A DNA stretch of 64,000 nucleotides from RAM1 sp943372515 (GTDB taxonomy: Bacteria; Pseudomonadota; Gammaproteobacteria; Burkholderiales; Burkholderiaceae_C). The stretch is taken from NCBI GenBank assembly GCA_943372515.1, contig CALRYY010000001.1, forward strand, positions 62,001 through 126,000. The letters run 5' to 3'. How positions within the stretch are numbered: the first letter of the stretch is position 1; each line of letters opens with the position of its first letter. The notes under the pieces are model-generated. The model was given only the letters and a program-made list of their open reading frames with translations, was not told the origin of the DNA and did no database searches. The position numbers and the translations under genes were made by a program. Of the stretch, positions 1 to 7,121 are shown piece after piece.

Positions 1-18
1 ACCTGAGACAATCGGGGA

Positions 19-1452
19 ATGACAGCAGAGATTGAAAACAATGCCAACCTCCCTGAGGGCTGGCTGCATGTGGACGCGCTGGACATCGACGCGCAAGGCG
101 TGGCCCGCAAGCCCGACGGCAAAGTGGTGTTTATCGAGGGTGCGTTGCCGTTCGAGGTGGTGTCCGCAAGCGTCAACCGCAAGAAGAACAACTGGGAACA
201 GGCGACGCTGACCACGATTCACCGCGAATCGTCCCAGCGGGTGCAGCCGGGCTGCCCGCATTTTGGCCTGCACGCGGGAGCTTGTGGTGGCTGCAAGATG
301 CAGCATCTGCACGTAGGTGCGCAGGTGGCCGTGAAACAGCGCGTTCTGGAGGACAACCTCTGGCACCTGGGCAAGGTCAAGGCAGACAACATCCTGCGGC
401 CCATCGAGGGGCCGGCCTGGGGCTACCGCTACCGGGCGCGGCTGTCGGTGCGGCATGTGCACAAGAAGGGCGCGGTGCTGGTGGGCTTTCATGAGCGCAA
501 AAGCCGTTATGTGGCTGACATGGGTGTGTGCCCTGTGCTGCCGCCGCACGTGAGCGCCATGCTGGTGCCGCTGCGCACGCTGATCGGTTCGCTTGACGCC
601 ATTGAAACCTGCCCGCAGATTGAGCTGGCCTGCGGTGACGACATCACGGCGCTGGTGTTGCGCCACCTGGAGCCGCTGAGTACGGGCGACCTTGCCAAAC
701 TGCGCGCGTTTGCAGCCGAACACGCCGGTGTGCAGTGGTGGCTGCAGTCCAAGGGGCCGGACACCGTCAAGTTGCTGGACGAAGTTGGCCCGCAGCTGTC
801 TTACGCACTGCCCGATTTCGGCATCAACATGCCTTTCAAACCCACTGATTTCACCCAGGTCAACCCGCACATCAACCGCGTGCTGGTTTCGCGCGCACTG
901 CGCTTGCTCGATGTGCAGGGCCATGAACGGGTGATTGACTGGTTTTGCGGTCTGGGCAACTTCACGCTGCCGCTGGCCACGCAGGCGCGCGAGGTGCTGG
1001 GCATTGAGGGCAGCGAGGCGCTGGTGGCGCGTTCGCGGGACAATTACGCGCGCAACCAGGCCCAACGCACCAGTGGCGCGCTGGCGACCACGCGGTTTGT
1101 GGCCCGTAACCTGTTTGAAATCACCGCGGCCACGCTGGTCGCCGATGGTGCCGCCGACAAGTGGCTGGTAGACCCGCCGCGCGAAGGTGCATTTGCGCTG
1201 GCCAAGGCCCTGGCAGACATGCACCAGGCCCATATTGGCGCGCCTGACGCGGCGCCACCGCCCGACGGTGCGACGGGCTGGACACCACCCAGGCGCATCG
1301 TCTACGTCAGCTGCAACCCCGCCACGCTGGCGCGCGATGCGGGGCTGCTGGTGCACCAGGCAGGTTACGTCTGCAGTGCAGCAGGCGTGGTGAACATGTT
1401 TCCCCACACGGCGCATGTGGAGAGCATCGCGGTGTTCGACCTGCAGCAATGA
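19..1452 (+). CDS. rlmD: 23S rRNA (uracil-5-)-methyltransferase RlmD
   Basis: This 477-residue protein is predicted to methylate C5 of a conserved uridine (U1939 in E. coli) in 23S rRNA, using S-adenosylmethionine. An N-terminal TRAM-like region (about residues 15-70) comes first. The iron-sulfur cysteines C79, C89 and C92 follow, with a further cysteine in the DMGVCPVLPP segment. The SAM-binding fold carries the motif DWFCGLGNFTLPLA, and the catalytic loop SCNPATLARD places the nucleophile at C432. The length is slightly above the usual 430-450, through insertions in the C-terminal half. It stands alone and is followed directly by a strong terminator hairpin that overlaps its stop codon. The family assignment is firm; RlmD rather than RlmC rests on the cysteine spacing. 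Confidence 0.95.
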   Translation: MTAEIENNANLPEGWLHVDALDIDAQGVARKPDGKVVFIEGALPFEVVSASVNRKKNNWEQATLTTIHRESSQRVQPGCPHFGLHAGACGGCKMQHLHVGAQVAVKQRVLEDNLWHLGKVKADNILRPIEGPAWGYRYRARLSVRHVHKKGAVLVGFHERKSRYVADMGVCPVLPPHVSAMLVPLRTLIGSLDAIETCPQIELACGDDITALVLRHLEPLSTGDLAKLRAFAAEHAGVQWWLQSKGPDTVKLLDEVGPQLSYALPDFGINMPFKPTDFTQVNPHINRVLVSRALRLLDVQGHERVIDWFCGLGNFTLPLATQAREVLGIEGSEALVARSRDNYARNQAQRTSGALATTRFVARNLFEITAATLVADGAADKWLVDPPREGAFALAKALADMHQAHIGAPDAAPPPDGATGWTPPRRIVYVSCNPATLARDAGLLVHQAGYVCSAAGVVNMFPHTAHVESIAVFDLQQ

Positions 1453-1478
1453 AAAAGGGAGCCGAAGCTCCCTTTTTC
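1451..1478. terminator. Bidirectional rho-independent terminator between rlmD and the Bax-inhibitor gene
   Basis: There is a perfect 12-bp inverted repeat, GAAAAAGGGAGC / GCTCCCTTTTTC, with a CGAA tetraloop. The A-run and T-run flank it symmetrically, so it can serve the converging transcripts from both sides. It overlaps the last two bases of the rlmD stop codon. Confidence 0.9.
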
Positions 1479-1495
1479 ATGTGCGGCTGAACCAC

Positions 1496-2182
1496 TCAGT
1501 CGTTGCTGCCGCCCGTCAGGCCCAGCAAAGCCAGCAGGCTCTGGAACACGTTGAAGATGCTCAGGTACAAGGCCAGCGTGGCGCTGATGTAGTTGGTCTC
1601 GCCACCATCAATGATGCGCTTGAGGTCGTACAGCATGAAGGCGCTGAAGATGCCGATGGCCATGACGCTGATGACCATCATGCCCACTGGCGAGCCGACG
1701 AACACGTTGATGATGCCGCCGATCATGATCGCCAGGGCGCCGACGAACAGCCACTTGCCCATGCCCGACAGGTCGCGCTTGATGACGCTGGCCAGGCTGG
1801 CCATCACAAAGAACACACCCGCTGTACCGGCAAAGGCCGTCATGATGAGTTCGGAGCCGTTCTTGAAGCCCAGCACCATCGCAATCATGCGTGACAGCAT
1901 CAGGCCCATGAAGAACGTGAACGCCAGCAGCACCGGCACGCCGGCGGCGGAATTCTTGGTCTTTTCAATCGCGAACATGAAGCCGAAGGCGCCGGCCATG
2001 AATACGATCAGGCCCACGCCGCCCGTCAGGCCGCGCGTAATACCCGTGGCCACGCCCATCCAGGCGCCCAGCACGGTCGGCAGCAGGCTCAGGGCCAGCA
2101 GCCAGTAGGTATTGCGCAGCACCTTGTTGCGCTGCTCGGTGGTGGAGACGGCATAGCCGTAGTCAATGGTCTGGTCGTTCAT
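1496..2182 (-). CDS. Bax inhibitor-1/YccA family inner membrane protein
   Basis: The 228-residue protein is almost entirely hydrophobic, with about seven transmembrane segments after a short polar N terminus (about residues 1-25). The segment FMLYDLKRIIDGGETNYISATLALYLSIFNVFQSLLALLG is characteristic in layout of the BI-1/YccA family (TMBIM), including the acidic residues in the last two helices thought to form a pH-sensitive calcium leak in homologues. E. coli YccA interacts with the FtsH protease, so a role in membrane protein quality control is possible but not shown here. The gene is monocistronic, has an ATG preceded by AAAGGAG-like bases, and ends at the shared terminator. Confidence 0.9.
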   Translation of the reverse strand: MNDQTIDYGYAVSTTEQRNKVLRNTYWLLALSLLPTVLGAWMGVATGITRGLTGGVGLIVFMAGAFGFMFAIEKTKNSAAGVPVLLAFTFFMGLMLSRMIAMVLGFKNGSELIMTAFAGTAGVFFVMASLASVIKRDLSGMGKWLFVGALAIMIGGIINVFVGSPVGMMVISVMAIGIFSAFMLYDLKRIIDGGETNYISATLALYLSIFNVFQSLLALLGLTGGSND

Positions 2183-2281
2183 TTAAATGACTCCTTTCGT
2201 TCCTGCGGTGACAGATGGGCGCATTCTAGGTTGATTCAAGGCCGCACTGGGTAATAGCCGTACTCCCGTTATGCTTGAGGC

Positions 2282-2689
2282 ATGAAAACCAAACCCATCC
2301 TCGAAGCCTCCGACGTCAAAACCATAGGCGCCGCCGCTGAAGCTGAAGCCCTCAAGAACAACTGGGCGGTCACCATCGCCATCGTGGACGATGGCGGCCA
2401 CTTGCTGTGGCTGCAACGCCTGGACGGCGCGGCGCCGATTTCGGCCCACATTGCACCCGCCAAGGCCAACACGGCTGCAGTGGGCCGCCGCGAAAGCAAG
2501 GTCTATGAAGACATGATCAACGGCGGGCGGGTGTCGTTCCTGAGCGCGCCGGACCTCAAGGGCCTGCTGGAGGGCGGCGTGCCCATCGTCAAGGATGGCC
2601 AGGTGGTGGGCGCGGTGGGCGTCAGCGGCGTGAAGTCTACCGAGGACGCACAGATTGCCCGTGCCGGCATTTCTGCCATCGGCCTGTAA
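2282..2689 (+). CDS. GlcG/HbpS family heme-binding-like protein
   Basis: The 135-residue protein covers the whole GlcG/HbpS (DUF336) domain. The N-terminal strand-helix includes VTIAIVDDGGHLL, and the C-terminal half contains GGVPIVKDGQVVGAVGVSG, which is the family signature. Homologues include the extracellular heme-binding HbpS of Streptomyces and the glycolate-operon GlcG. No signal peptide is visible, so it is probably cytoplasmic. It stands alone, transcribed away from the Bax-inhibitor gene and towards the iron cluster, which makes a heme or iron role tempting but unproven. Confidence 0.85.
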   Translation: MKTKPILEASDVKTIGAAAEAEALKNNWAVTIAIVDDGGHLLWLQRLDGAAPISAHIAPAKANTAAVGRRESKVYEDMINGGRVSFLSAPDLKGLLEGGVPIVKDGQVVGAVGVSGVKSTEDAQIARAGISAIGL

Positions 2690-2780
2690 GCGGGAAAAAA
2701 GCCTGGCTACCTGGGAAATCCGTTGGCTGGCTAAAAACGACCTTGGAGACTGGAAGCCTCGGGTCGCCCCACGATGAAAC

Positions 2781-2987
2781 TTACTTGGTCAGGATCAGCT
2801 TGCCCAGCTTGGTGGACTGCAGCCGGTAGATCGCGCCGTTGTGGTTGATTTCCACTGCCTTGCTGCCCTGCAGCAGGGCGGTGCTGGGCAGTTGCCTGCA
2901 AGGCCCAACCATCCCATGATCCGCAGCGCACGGCGTTGCGCTGCGTTGCAAATCAGTCGGTGTCGATGGGGTGAGGCTGATGGTCAT
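2781..2987 (-). CDS. hemP: Hemin uptake protein HemP
   Basis: The 68-residue protein ends in the typical HemP core: LLQG, then a beta-rich stretch with YRLQSTKLGKLILTK at the C terminus. The first 30 residues are a poorly conserved extension, so a later start cannot be excluded. HemP (HmuP) proteins are small activators or accessory factors of heme uptake genes under Fur control. Two Fur-like boxes lie directly upstream at 3012-3049. It is the last gene of the minus-strand iron cluster and follows exbD, which suggests it can be read from the cluster or from its own iron-regulated promoter. Confidence 0.85.
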   Translation of the reverse strand: MTISLTPSTPTDLQRSATPCAADHGMVGPCRQLPSTALLQGSKAVEINHNGAIYRLQSTKLGKLILTK

Positions 2988-3011
2988 GGTGCTGTGAACT
3001 CCTGTCGAAAA

Positions 3012-3049
3012 TGATAATGATTCTCAAATATAAATGCAAGTCATTCTCA
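3012..3049 (-). promoter_or_regulatory. Tandem Fur boxes upstream of hemP
   Basis: TGATAATGATTCTCA at 3012-3026 matches the 7-1-7 Fur pattern TGATAATnATTATCA at all but one position. A second, weaker copy (TGCAAGTCATTCTCA) lies at 3035-3049. Both are 25-62 bp upstream of the hemP start, where a repressor would block transcription. Confidence 0.75.
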
Positions 3050-3080
3050 ACTGGAGGTCGCTTTTATTTGTCCCACGCAG

Positions 3081-3497
3081 TTACTGGCCCACCTGCGGTT
3101 CCGTGATGAAACCGATCTTGCGCAAGCCAGCCTGCTGCGCGGCAGCCATGGCCTGGGCCACCTTCTCGTAACGCACGGCCTTGTCGCCGCGGATGTGCAG
3201 CTCTGGCTGCGGGTTCCTGGCAGCTTCGGTCTTGAGCAGGCGAGAGAGGTCCTGGTCAGCCACCTTGTTTTCGTTCCAGTAGTAGCTGCCTTGGGCATCC
3301 ACGCTAAGGCGGATCGTCTCGGGCTTGGTGTCTTGTGGCTGGTTGGTGGCGCGCGGCAAATCGATGTTGACCGCGTGCTTCATGACCGGCACGGTGATGA
3401 TGAAGATGATGAGCAGCACCAGCATAACGTCCACCAGCGGCGTCATGTTGATTTCGTTCATGACGTCGTCGGTGTCGTCCTGGGTTCCGAAGGCCAT
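3081..3497 (-). CDS. exbD: Biopolymer transport protein ExbD
   Basis: This 138-residue protein is a single-pass inner membrane component of the TonB-ExbB-ExbD energy-transducing complex. Its N terminus has the family motif NEINMTPLVDVMLVLLIIFIIT, with the proton-path aspartate in PLVDV, followed by a periplasmic domain of about 95 residues. The reading frame stays open far upstream, but the start MAFGTQDDTDD is chosen because the open part overlaps exbB and encodes low-complexity arginine/proline sequence. The gene begins 5 bp after the exbB stop. Order tonB-exbB-exbD indicates one transcript. Confidence 0.93.
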   Translation of the reverse strand: MAFGTQDDTDDVMNEINMTPLVDVMLVLLIIFIITVPVMKHAVNIDLPRATNQPQDTKPETIRLSVDAQGSYYWNENKVADQDLSRLLKTEAARNPQPELHIRGDKAVRYEKVAQAMAAAQQAGLRKIGFITEPQVGQ

Positions 3498-3502
3498 GGT
3501 AG

Positions 3503-4228
3503 TTACGCTTTCTTCATGGGCACCACGCGCCCGGGGCCGTTGGCCGACACGCGTGCGCCGGTCACAAAGTACGCATGCAGGTCGTGGGCAAAGCGGTTGA
3601 GCTTGGCCAGCACGCCCTTGTTGCCGCGCACCAGCGCGTTGTAGCCCAACACGGCGGGGATCGCCACCGCCAGGCCCAGCGCGGTCATGATCAGCGCTTC
3701 GCCGATGGGGCCGGCCACCTTGTCGATGGTGGCCTGGCCTGCCACGCCAATCGCCATCAGGGCGTGGTAAATGCCCCAGACTGTGCCGAACAGGCCGACG
3801 AACGGGGCGGTGGAGCCTACTGAGGCCAGCACGGCCAGGCCGGACTGCAGCTTGGCCGTGGATTCGTCCAGCTGCGCGCGCAGGCTGCGGGTGATCCATT
3901 CGCTGGCATCCAGGCTGTCGTGCAGCTGCGGCTTGGTGCTGCCGTCCTTGTGCAGGATGTGCGCTGCGGCGTCGCGGCCCTGCACGGCCAGCAGGTGAAA
4001 CGGGTTGGTGGGGTCGTTGCCCAGCTTGTGCATGCCGTCGGCGAAGTCCGCCGCATGCCAGAAGCTTTCGGTCGCTCTGGACTGTGCGCTGAATTTGCGC
4101 AGGTCCAGCGCCTTGGTGAGGATCACGATCCACGAGGCCAGCGACATGCCCAGCAACAGAAGAAACACGCCCTTGGTGACCAGGTCGCCCTGGGTCCAGA
4201 CGTTGAGAAGGCCGAATTGCGATTGCAT
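3503..4228 (-). CDS. exbB: MotA/TolQ/ExbB proton channel family protein ExbB
   Basis: The predicted 241-residue protein has one N-terminal transmembrane helix (GVFLLLLGMSLASWIVILT), a cytoplasmic loop, and two C-terminal helices containing the family pattern VGLFGTVWGIYHALMAIG and EALIMTALGLAVAIPAVLGYNALVR. Together with ExbD it forms the proton channel that energises TonB. The start MQSQFGLLNVW at 4228 fits family starts; 15 extra upstream codons would run into tonB. The tonB stop lies only 8 bp upstream, so translation is probably coupled. Confidence 0.92.
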   Translation of the reverse strand: MQSQFGLLNVWTQGDLVTKGVFLLLLGMSLASWIVILTKALDLRKFSAQSRATESFWHAADFADGMHKLGNDPTNPFHLLAVQGRDAAAHILHKDGSTKPQLHDSLDASEWITRSLRAQLDESTAKLQSGLAVLASVGSTAPFVGLFGTVWGIYHALMAIGVAGQATIDKVAGPIGEALIMTALGLAVAIPAVLGYNALVRGNKGVLAKLNRFAHDLHAYFVTGARVSANGPGRVVPMKKA

Positions 4229-4236
4229 GACTTGAT

Positions 4237-4923
4237 TTACTCCAGAACAAAATTGATGGGTACGTTGAACCACATGGCCTCGGCCACGCCGGCGCGCTTG
4301 CCGGGCACGTAGCGCCAGCGCTGCACGGTGGCAAGCGCGGCCTGGTCCAGCCGGTCATAGCCGCTGGACTGGCGGATCTCCGCGCGCTGGGCCGTGCCGT
4401 CCACCCCGATCAGCACGCGAACGATGACCTTGCCCTGCTCGCCCAGCCGTTTGCTGATGGCCGGGTAGGCGGGCTTGGGATTTTGCAGGTAGTCAGCGTC
4501 GCTGGACGGCAGCTCGACCTTGGGCGGGGGCGGCGGCGCCACGGGGGCTGTGGCCACCGGTGCGGCAATGGGCGGGGCGGGCGGCTGCGGCGCCGTCACG
4601 CCGGTGGGGGCGTTGGGTGCCGGTGTGGGGTCGGCAATCGCCACTGGCATGGGGGGCGGAGGCAGGACTTCAGCCTTTTTGACAACGGTTTGTTTCACCG
4701 GCACGGGCTGCTTGGGCACCGGTGGCGGCGGCTCGACCTTGGGTTGGGGCGGCTCGATGAACTCCGCAATGATCTGCGCGGGCACGATAGTTTCGACCGC
4801 GCGGCGCAGCAGGCCGGTTTGCAGCGCCCACAGCGCAGCCACGTGGAACAGCACCACGCTGGCGGCAATAAGGGTGTTGCGGTTCACTGGGGGCGCGGGC
4901 AGGGGACGGTCAAGCGTGGTCAT
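4237..4923 (-). CDS. tonB: Energy transducer TonB
   Basis: The 228-residue protein has a short cytoplasmic N terminus and a transmembrane helix (TLIAASVVLFHVAALWALQ, about residues 16-35). A long periplasmic proline-rich spacer (about 55-140) with PPPPVPKQPVPV and PAPPIAAPVATAP follows. It ends with a TonB C-terminal domain, including PAYPAISKRLGEQGKVIVRVLI and the SSGYDRLDQAALATVQRWRY motif. TonB transmits proton motive force to outer membrane receptors, here most obviously the siderophore receptor at 7122-9428. It follows bfd and leads into exbB and exbD. Confidence 0.95.
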   Translation of the reverse strand: MTTLDRPLPAPPVNRNTLIAASVVLFHVAALWALQTGLLRRAVETIVPAQIIAEFIEPPQPKVEPPPPVPKQPVPVKQTVVKKAEVLPPPPMPVAIADPTPAPNAPTGVTAPQPPAPPIAAPVATAPVAPPPPPKVELPSSDADYLQNPKPAYPAISKRLGEQGKVIVRVLIGVDGTAQRAEIRQSSGYDRLDQAALATVQRWRYVPGKRAGVAEAMWFNVPINFVLE

Positions 4924-4988
4924 AGTTTAGAGGGGCTGCCGCCGCAGCGGGGAGGGGCGCGGTGAGCGCCGGGGCGCCGGTTAGGTGC

Positions 4989-5063
4989 CTATTTGCGAAA
5001 GATCCACCAGGCCGAACCAACGACCAGGATCAGGCTGCCGCCGAGGCTTGTGAGGAATTCCAT
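4989..5063 (-). CDS. Possible 24-residue single-span membrane peptide between bfd and tonB
   Basis: A short open frame starts with ATG at 5063, inside the last 34 bases of bfd in another frame, and stops at 4989, 66 bp before tonB. The peptide starts MEFLTSLGGSLIL and ends SAWWIFRK: an uninterrupted hydrophobic stretch, then two tryptophans and a positively charged tail, as in small inner membrane proteins. A purine-rich GGAAAGCAGGGC precedes the start. There is no homology that I recognise. The composition is suggestive, but the frame is short enough to be chance. Confidence 0.35.
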   Translation of the reverse strand: MEFLTSLGGSLILVVGSAWWIFRK

Positions 5064-5275
5064 GCCCTGCTTTCCGTGATGGCGCTGGCGAGCTGGATGG
5101 CCGCGACCGGATGGGTCGCGCTGCATTGGGCAACAACATCCCGGGCGCAGCCCTCGCAGCGGCCACACTGGGTGGCCACGCCGAGCTCAAGCTGGATGTC
5201 GTCAAAACCCATGCCCGAGCGCACGTGGCGGGCGATGTCGCGATCGGAAACTCGGTGGCAGACGCAGACAATCAT
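5030..5275 (-). CDS. bfd: Bacterioferritin-associated ferredoxin-like [2Fe-2S] protein
   Basis: This 81-residue protein matches the BFD-like [2Fe-2S] family. The cysteine pattern CVCHRVSD near the N terminus and QCGRCEGCARD around residue 38-48 provides four cluster ligands in the order CxC...CxxC. Bfd reduces ferric iron in bacterioferritin cores so that iron can be released. The start MIVCVCHRV at 5275 is chosen over an upstream ATG (5317), which would add 14 non-conserved residues. A Fur-like palindrome lies 47 bp upstream. It heads the bfd-tonB-exbB-exbD group; a bacterioferritin gene lies 5 kb away. Confidence 0.9.
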   Translation of the reverse strand: MIVCVCHRVSDRDIARHVRSGMGFDDIQLELGVATQCGRCEGCARDVVAQCSATHPVAAIQLASAITESRAWNSSQASAAA

Positions 5276-5317
5276 GGCGGGCGGCAGGCTGTTGGCTTGC
5301 TGTTGATGATGCTGCAA

Positions 5318-6409
5318 TTATAAATGCGAATCCGTCGCATTTGCAATAACTATGGCGCGAGTAATGTCTGCAGGTGTGACGCAGCCGCACAGGACCTGGG
5401 CAATTTCGAACTCGTCGCGCAACAGGCGCAACACGTGGGCGGCACCCACAGCCCCTGCATTGGCCAGGCCCCAGACGCAGGGGCGGCCCACCAGCACGGC
5501 CCGCGCGCCCAGCGCCAGCGCTTTGACCACGTCGGTGCCGCGGCGAATGCCACCGTCCACCAGCAGGGGCAGGGTGGAGCCCACTGCATCTGCGATGCGG
5601 GGCAGGGCGTAAGCAGTGCTGACGGCTGTGTCCAGCGTGCGTCCGCCGTGGTTGGAAACGATCAGCCCGGCCACACCCAGTGTGGCGGCCTGGCGCGCGT
5701 CTTCAGGGTGCATCACGCCCTTGAGCAGCACGGGCAGGCGGGTGATGCCCTGCAGCCACTGCACGTCGTCCCACGTGGGGGCGGTGTCCTTTAGCGACGC
5801 GGCCCGGGGCGCACCGTCCAGGTTGACCGCGCTGATGCCCGGCGGCAATCGGAAGCCCGCGCGCCGCTCGCGGTCGCGCGCGCCCTGTACGGAGGCATCC
5901 ACCGTCAACACCAGCGCCTGGTAGCCTGCCGCCTCAGCGCGTTGCACCAGCTGCCGGGTGAAGCCGCGGTCTGCCTGCAGGTACAGCTGGAACCACAGGG
6001 GCCCGGCTTCGGGGTAGGCGGCAAAAGCCTGTGCCACAGCTTCCAGTGGCTGGCTGGCTTGGGTGCTGAGCACCATGCCGGCGCCTTGCGCGGCAGCCGC
6101 ATGGGCCATGGCGATTTCGCCGTCGGCATGCACCAGGCGTTGCCAGGCCATGGGCGCCACCAACAGCGGGTGGGCCAACGTGCGGCCGAGCAGCTCTATG
6201 TGGGTATTGAAGCCAACCAGCGGCTGCAGCACGCGCGGCAACAGGCTCAGGCGGTCCCAGGCGCTGCGGTTGGCGCGCAACGTGATCTCGTCGCCCGCGC
6301 CGCCGCTGAAATAAGCCCAGGCGTTGTCGTCCAGGCGGGTGCGCGCGTGTGTTTCGTGGTCGGCCAGCGTGGCCAGGCCGTCGGGCAGGGCCTCAACGGA
6401 CGGCGTCAC
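5318..6409 (-). CDS. FMN-dependent alpha-hydroxy-acid oxidase/dehydrogenase
   Basis: The 363-residue protein belongs to the glycolate oxidase/L-lactate dehydrogenase family of FMN TIM barrels. Visible hallmarks are DDNAWAYFSGGAGDE at the N terminus, RVLQPLV, PLLVAPMAWQRL, and the active-site stretch GLIVSNHGGRTLD. The phosphate-binding loop LPLLVDGGIRRGTDVVKALALGARAVLVGRP follows. It would oxidise a 2-hydroxy acid to a 2-keto acid, passing electrons to oxygen or quinone; the substrate cannot be read. I choose the GTG start at 6409, which overlaps the piuC stop by four bases (GTGA). Its place between piuC and bfd in an iron cluster is unusual. Confidence 0.88.
   Translation of the reverse strand: MTPSVEALPDGLATLADHETHARTRLDDNAWAYFSGGAGDEITLRANRSAWDRLSLLPRVLQPLVGFNTHIELLGRTLAHPLLVAPMAWQRLVHADGEIAMAHAAAAQGAGMVLSTQASQPLEAVAQAFAAYPEAGPLWFQLYLQADRGFTRQLVQRAEAAGYQALVLTVDASVQGARDRERRAGFRLPPGISAVNLDGAPRAASLKDTAPTWDDVQWLQGITRLPVLLKGVMHPEDARQAATLGVAGLIVSNHGGRTLDTAVSTAYALPRIADAVGSTLPLLVDGGIRRGTDVVKALALGARAVLVGRPCVWGLANAGAVGAAHVLRLLRDEFEIAQVLCGCVTPADITRAIVIANATDSHL
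5322..5342 (-). promoter_or_regulatory. Fur-like palindrome upstream of bfd
   Basis: A perfect 8-bp inverted repeat, AAATGCGA / TCGCATTT with a 5-bp spacer, sits 47 bp upstream of the bfd start. It lies inside the last codons of the upstream oxidase gene. Its half-sites resemble the TGCGAAT boxes in front of the siderophore receptor, supporting Fur or a related iron regulator. The match to canonical Fur is partial. Confidence 0.55.
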
Positions 6410-7086
6410 GTGTCTGCCCACTGGCGCAGCAGGTTGTGGTACGTGCCCGTCAGGGCAGTGGTGGCAGCGCTGTCGCCGTGCTGGCGGCGCAGTTGCATCA
6501 GCGCCATGTCCATGTCGTAGAGCAGGCGGCGCTGCTCGTCGCTGCGCACCATGCTTTCGATCCAGAAGAAGCACGCCACCCGTGCCCCGCGTGTAACCGG
6601 CAACACCTGGTGCACGCTGGTGCCCGGGTACAGCACGGCGTGGCCCGCAGGCAGCTTGACCTGCTGCGTGCCGAAGGTGTCACGGATGACCAGCTCGCCG
6701 CCGTCGTATTCGTCCGGCTCCGACAAAAATACGGTGCATGAAATGTCGGTGCGTACACGCTGGCCGGTTTCGGTGAAGCGGATGGCGTTGTCCACATGCT
6801 CGCCATAGTGGTTGGCTGCGCCACTGTAGCGGTTAAAGCGTGGCGTGAACACCTTGCGTGGCAGCGCCGCACTCAAAAACAGCGGCTGGCGGTCCAACCC
6901 GCGCAGCACCGTGGCGCGCACAGCGCGCGCCGCCTCGCAGTCATGCGGCAACTGCTCGTTGTGCTTGACCCGCGCGGCCTGGTCGCCGGCGCTGGCGCGG
7001 CCATCGCCCCAGGGCGAGGCGTCCAGCAGTTCACGGGCCTGCCGCACTTCGGCGGCAGTCAGGATGTCAGGAATGCTCAGGAGCAT
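6406..7086 (-). CDS. piuC: PKHD-type Fe(II)/2-oxoglutarate hydroxylase PiuC/YbiX
   Basis: The 226-residue protein matches the PiuC/YbiX family of Fe(II)- and 2-oxoglutarate-dependent oxygenases. The jelly-roll domain has the first iron ligands in NHYGEHVDNAIR (HxD) and the distal histidine in HQVLPVTRGARVACFFW. The arginine of the latter stretch would bind 2-oxoglutarate. These genes usually neighbour a TonB-dependent catecholate siderophore receptor of the PiuA/Fiu type, as here, where the receptor ends 35 bp upstream. The substrate is not settled for the family; siderophore modification has been proposed. Its stop overlaps the next gene's GTG start. Confidence 0.92.
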   Translation of the reverse strand: MLLSIPDILTAAEVRQARELLDASPWGDGRASAGDQAARVKHNEQLPHDCEAARAVRATVLRGLDRQPLFLSAALPRKVFTPRFNRYSGAANHYGEHVDNAIRFTETGQRVRTDISCTVFLSEPDEYDGGELVIRDTFGTQQVKLPAGHAVLYPGTSVHQVLPVTRGARVACFFWIESMVRSDEQRRLLYDMDMALMQLRRQHGDSAATTALTGTYHNLLRQWADT

Positions 7087-7121
7087 GGCGGCGGCTTTGC
7101 TCGTTGTGGGTGGATGTGCGA

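Noticed and set aside
3498..4358. Long N-terminal extension of exbD in the same frame
   Set aside because: It overlaps exbB completely and encodes arginine/proline low-complexity sequence; the family start MAFGTQDD is at 3497.
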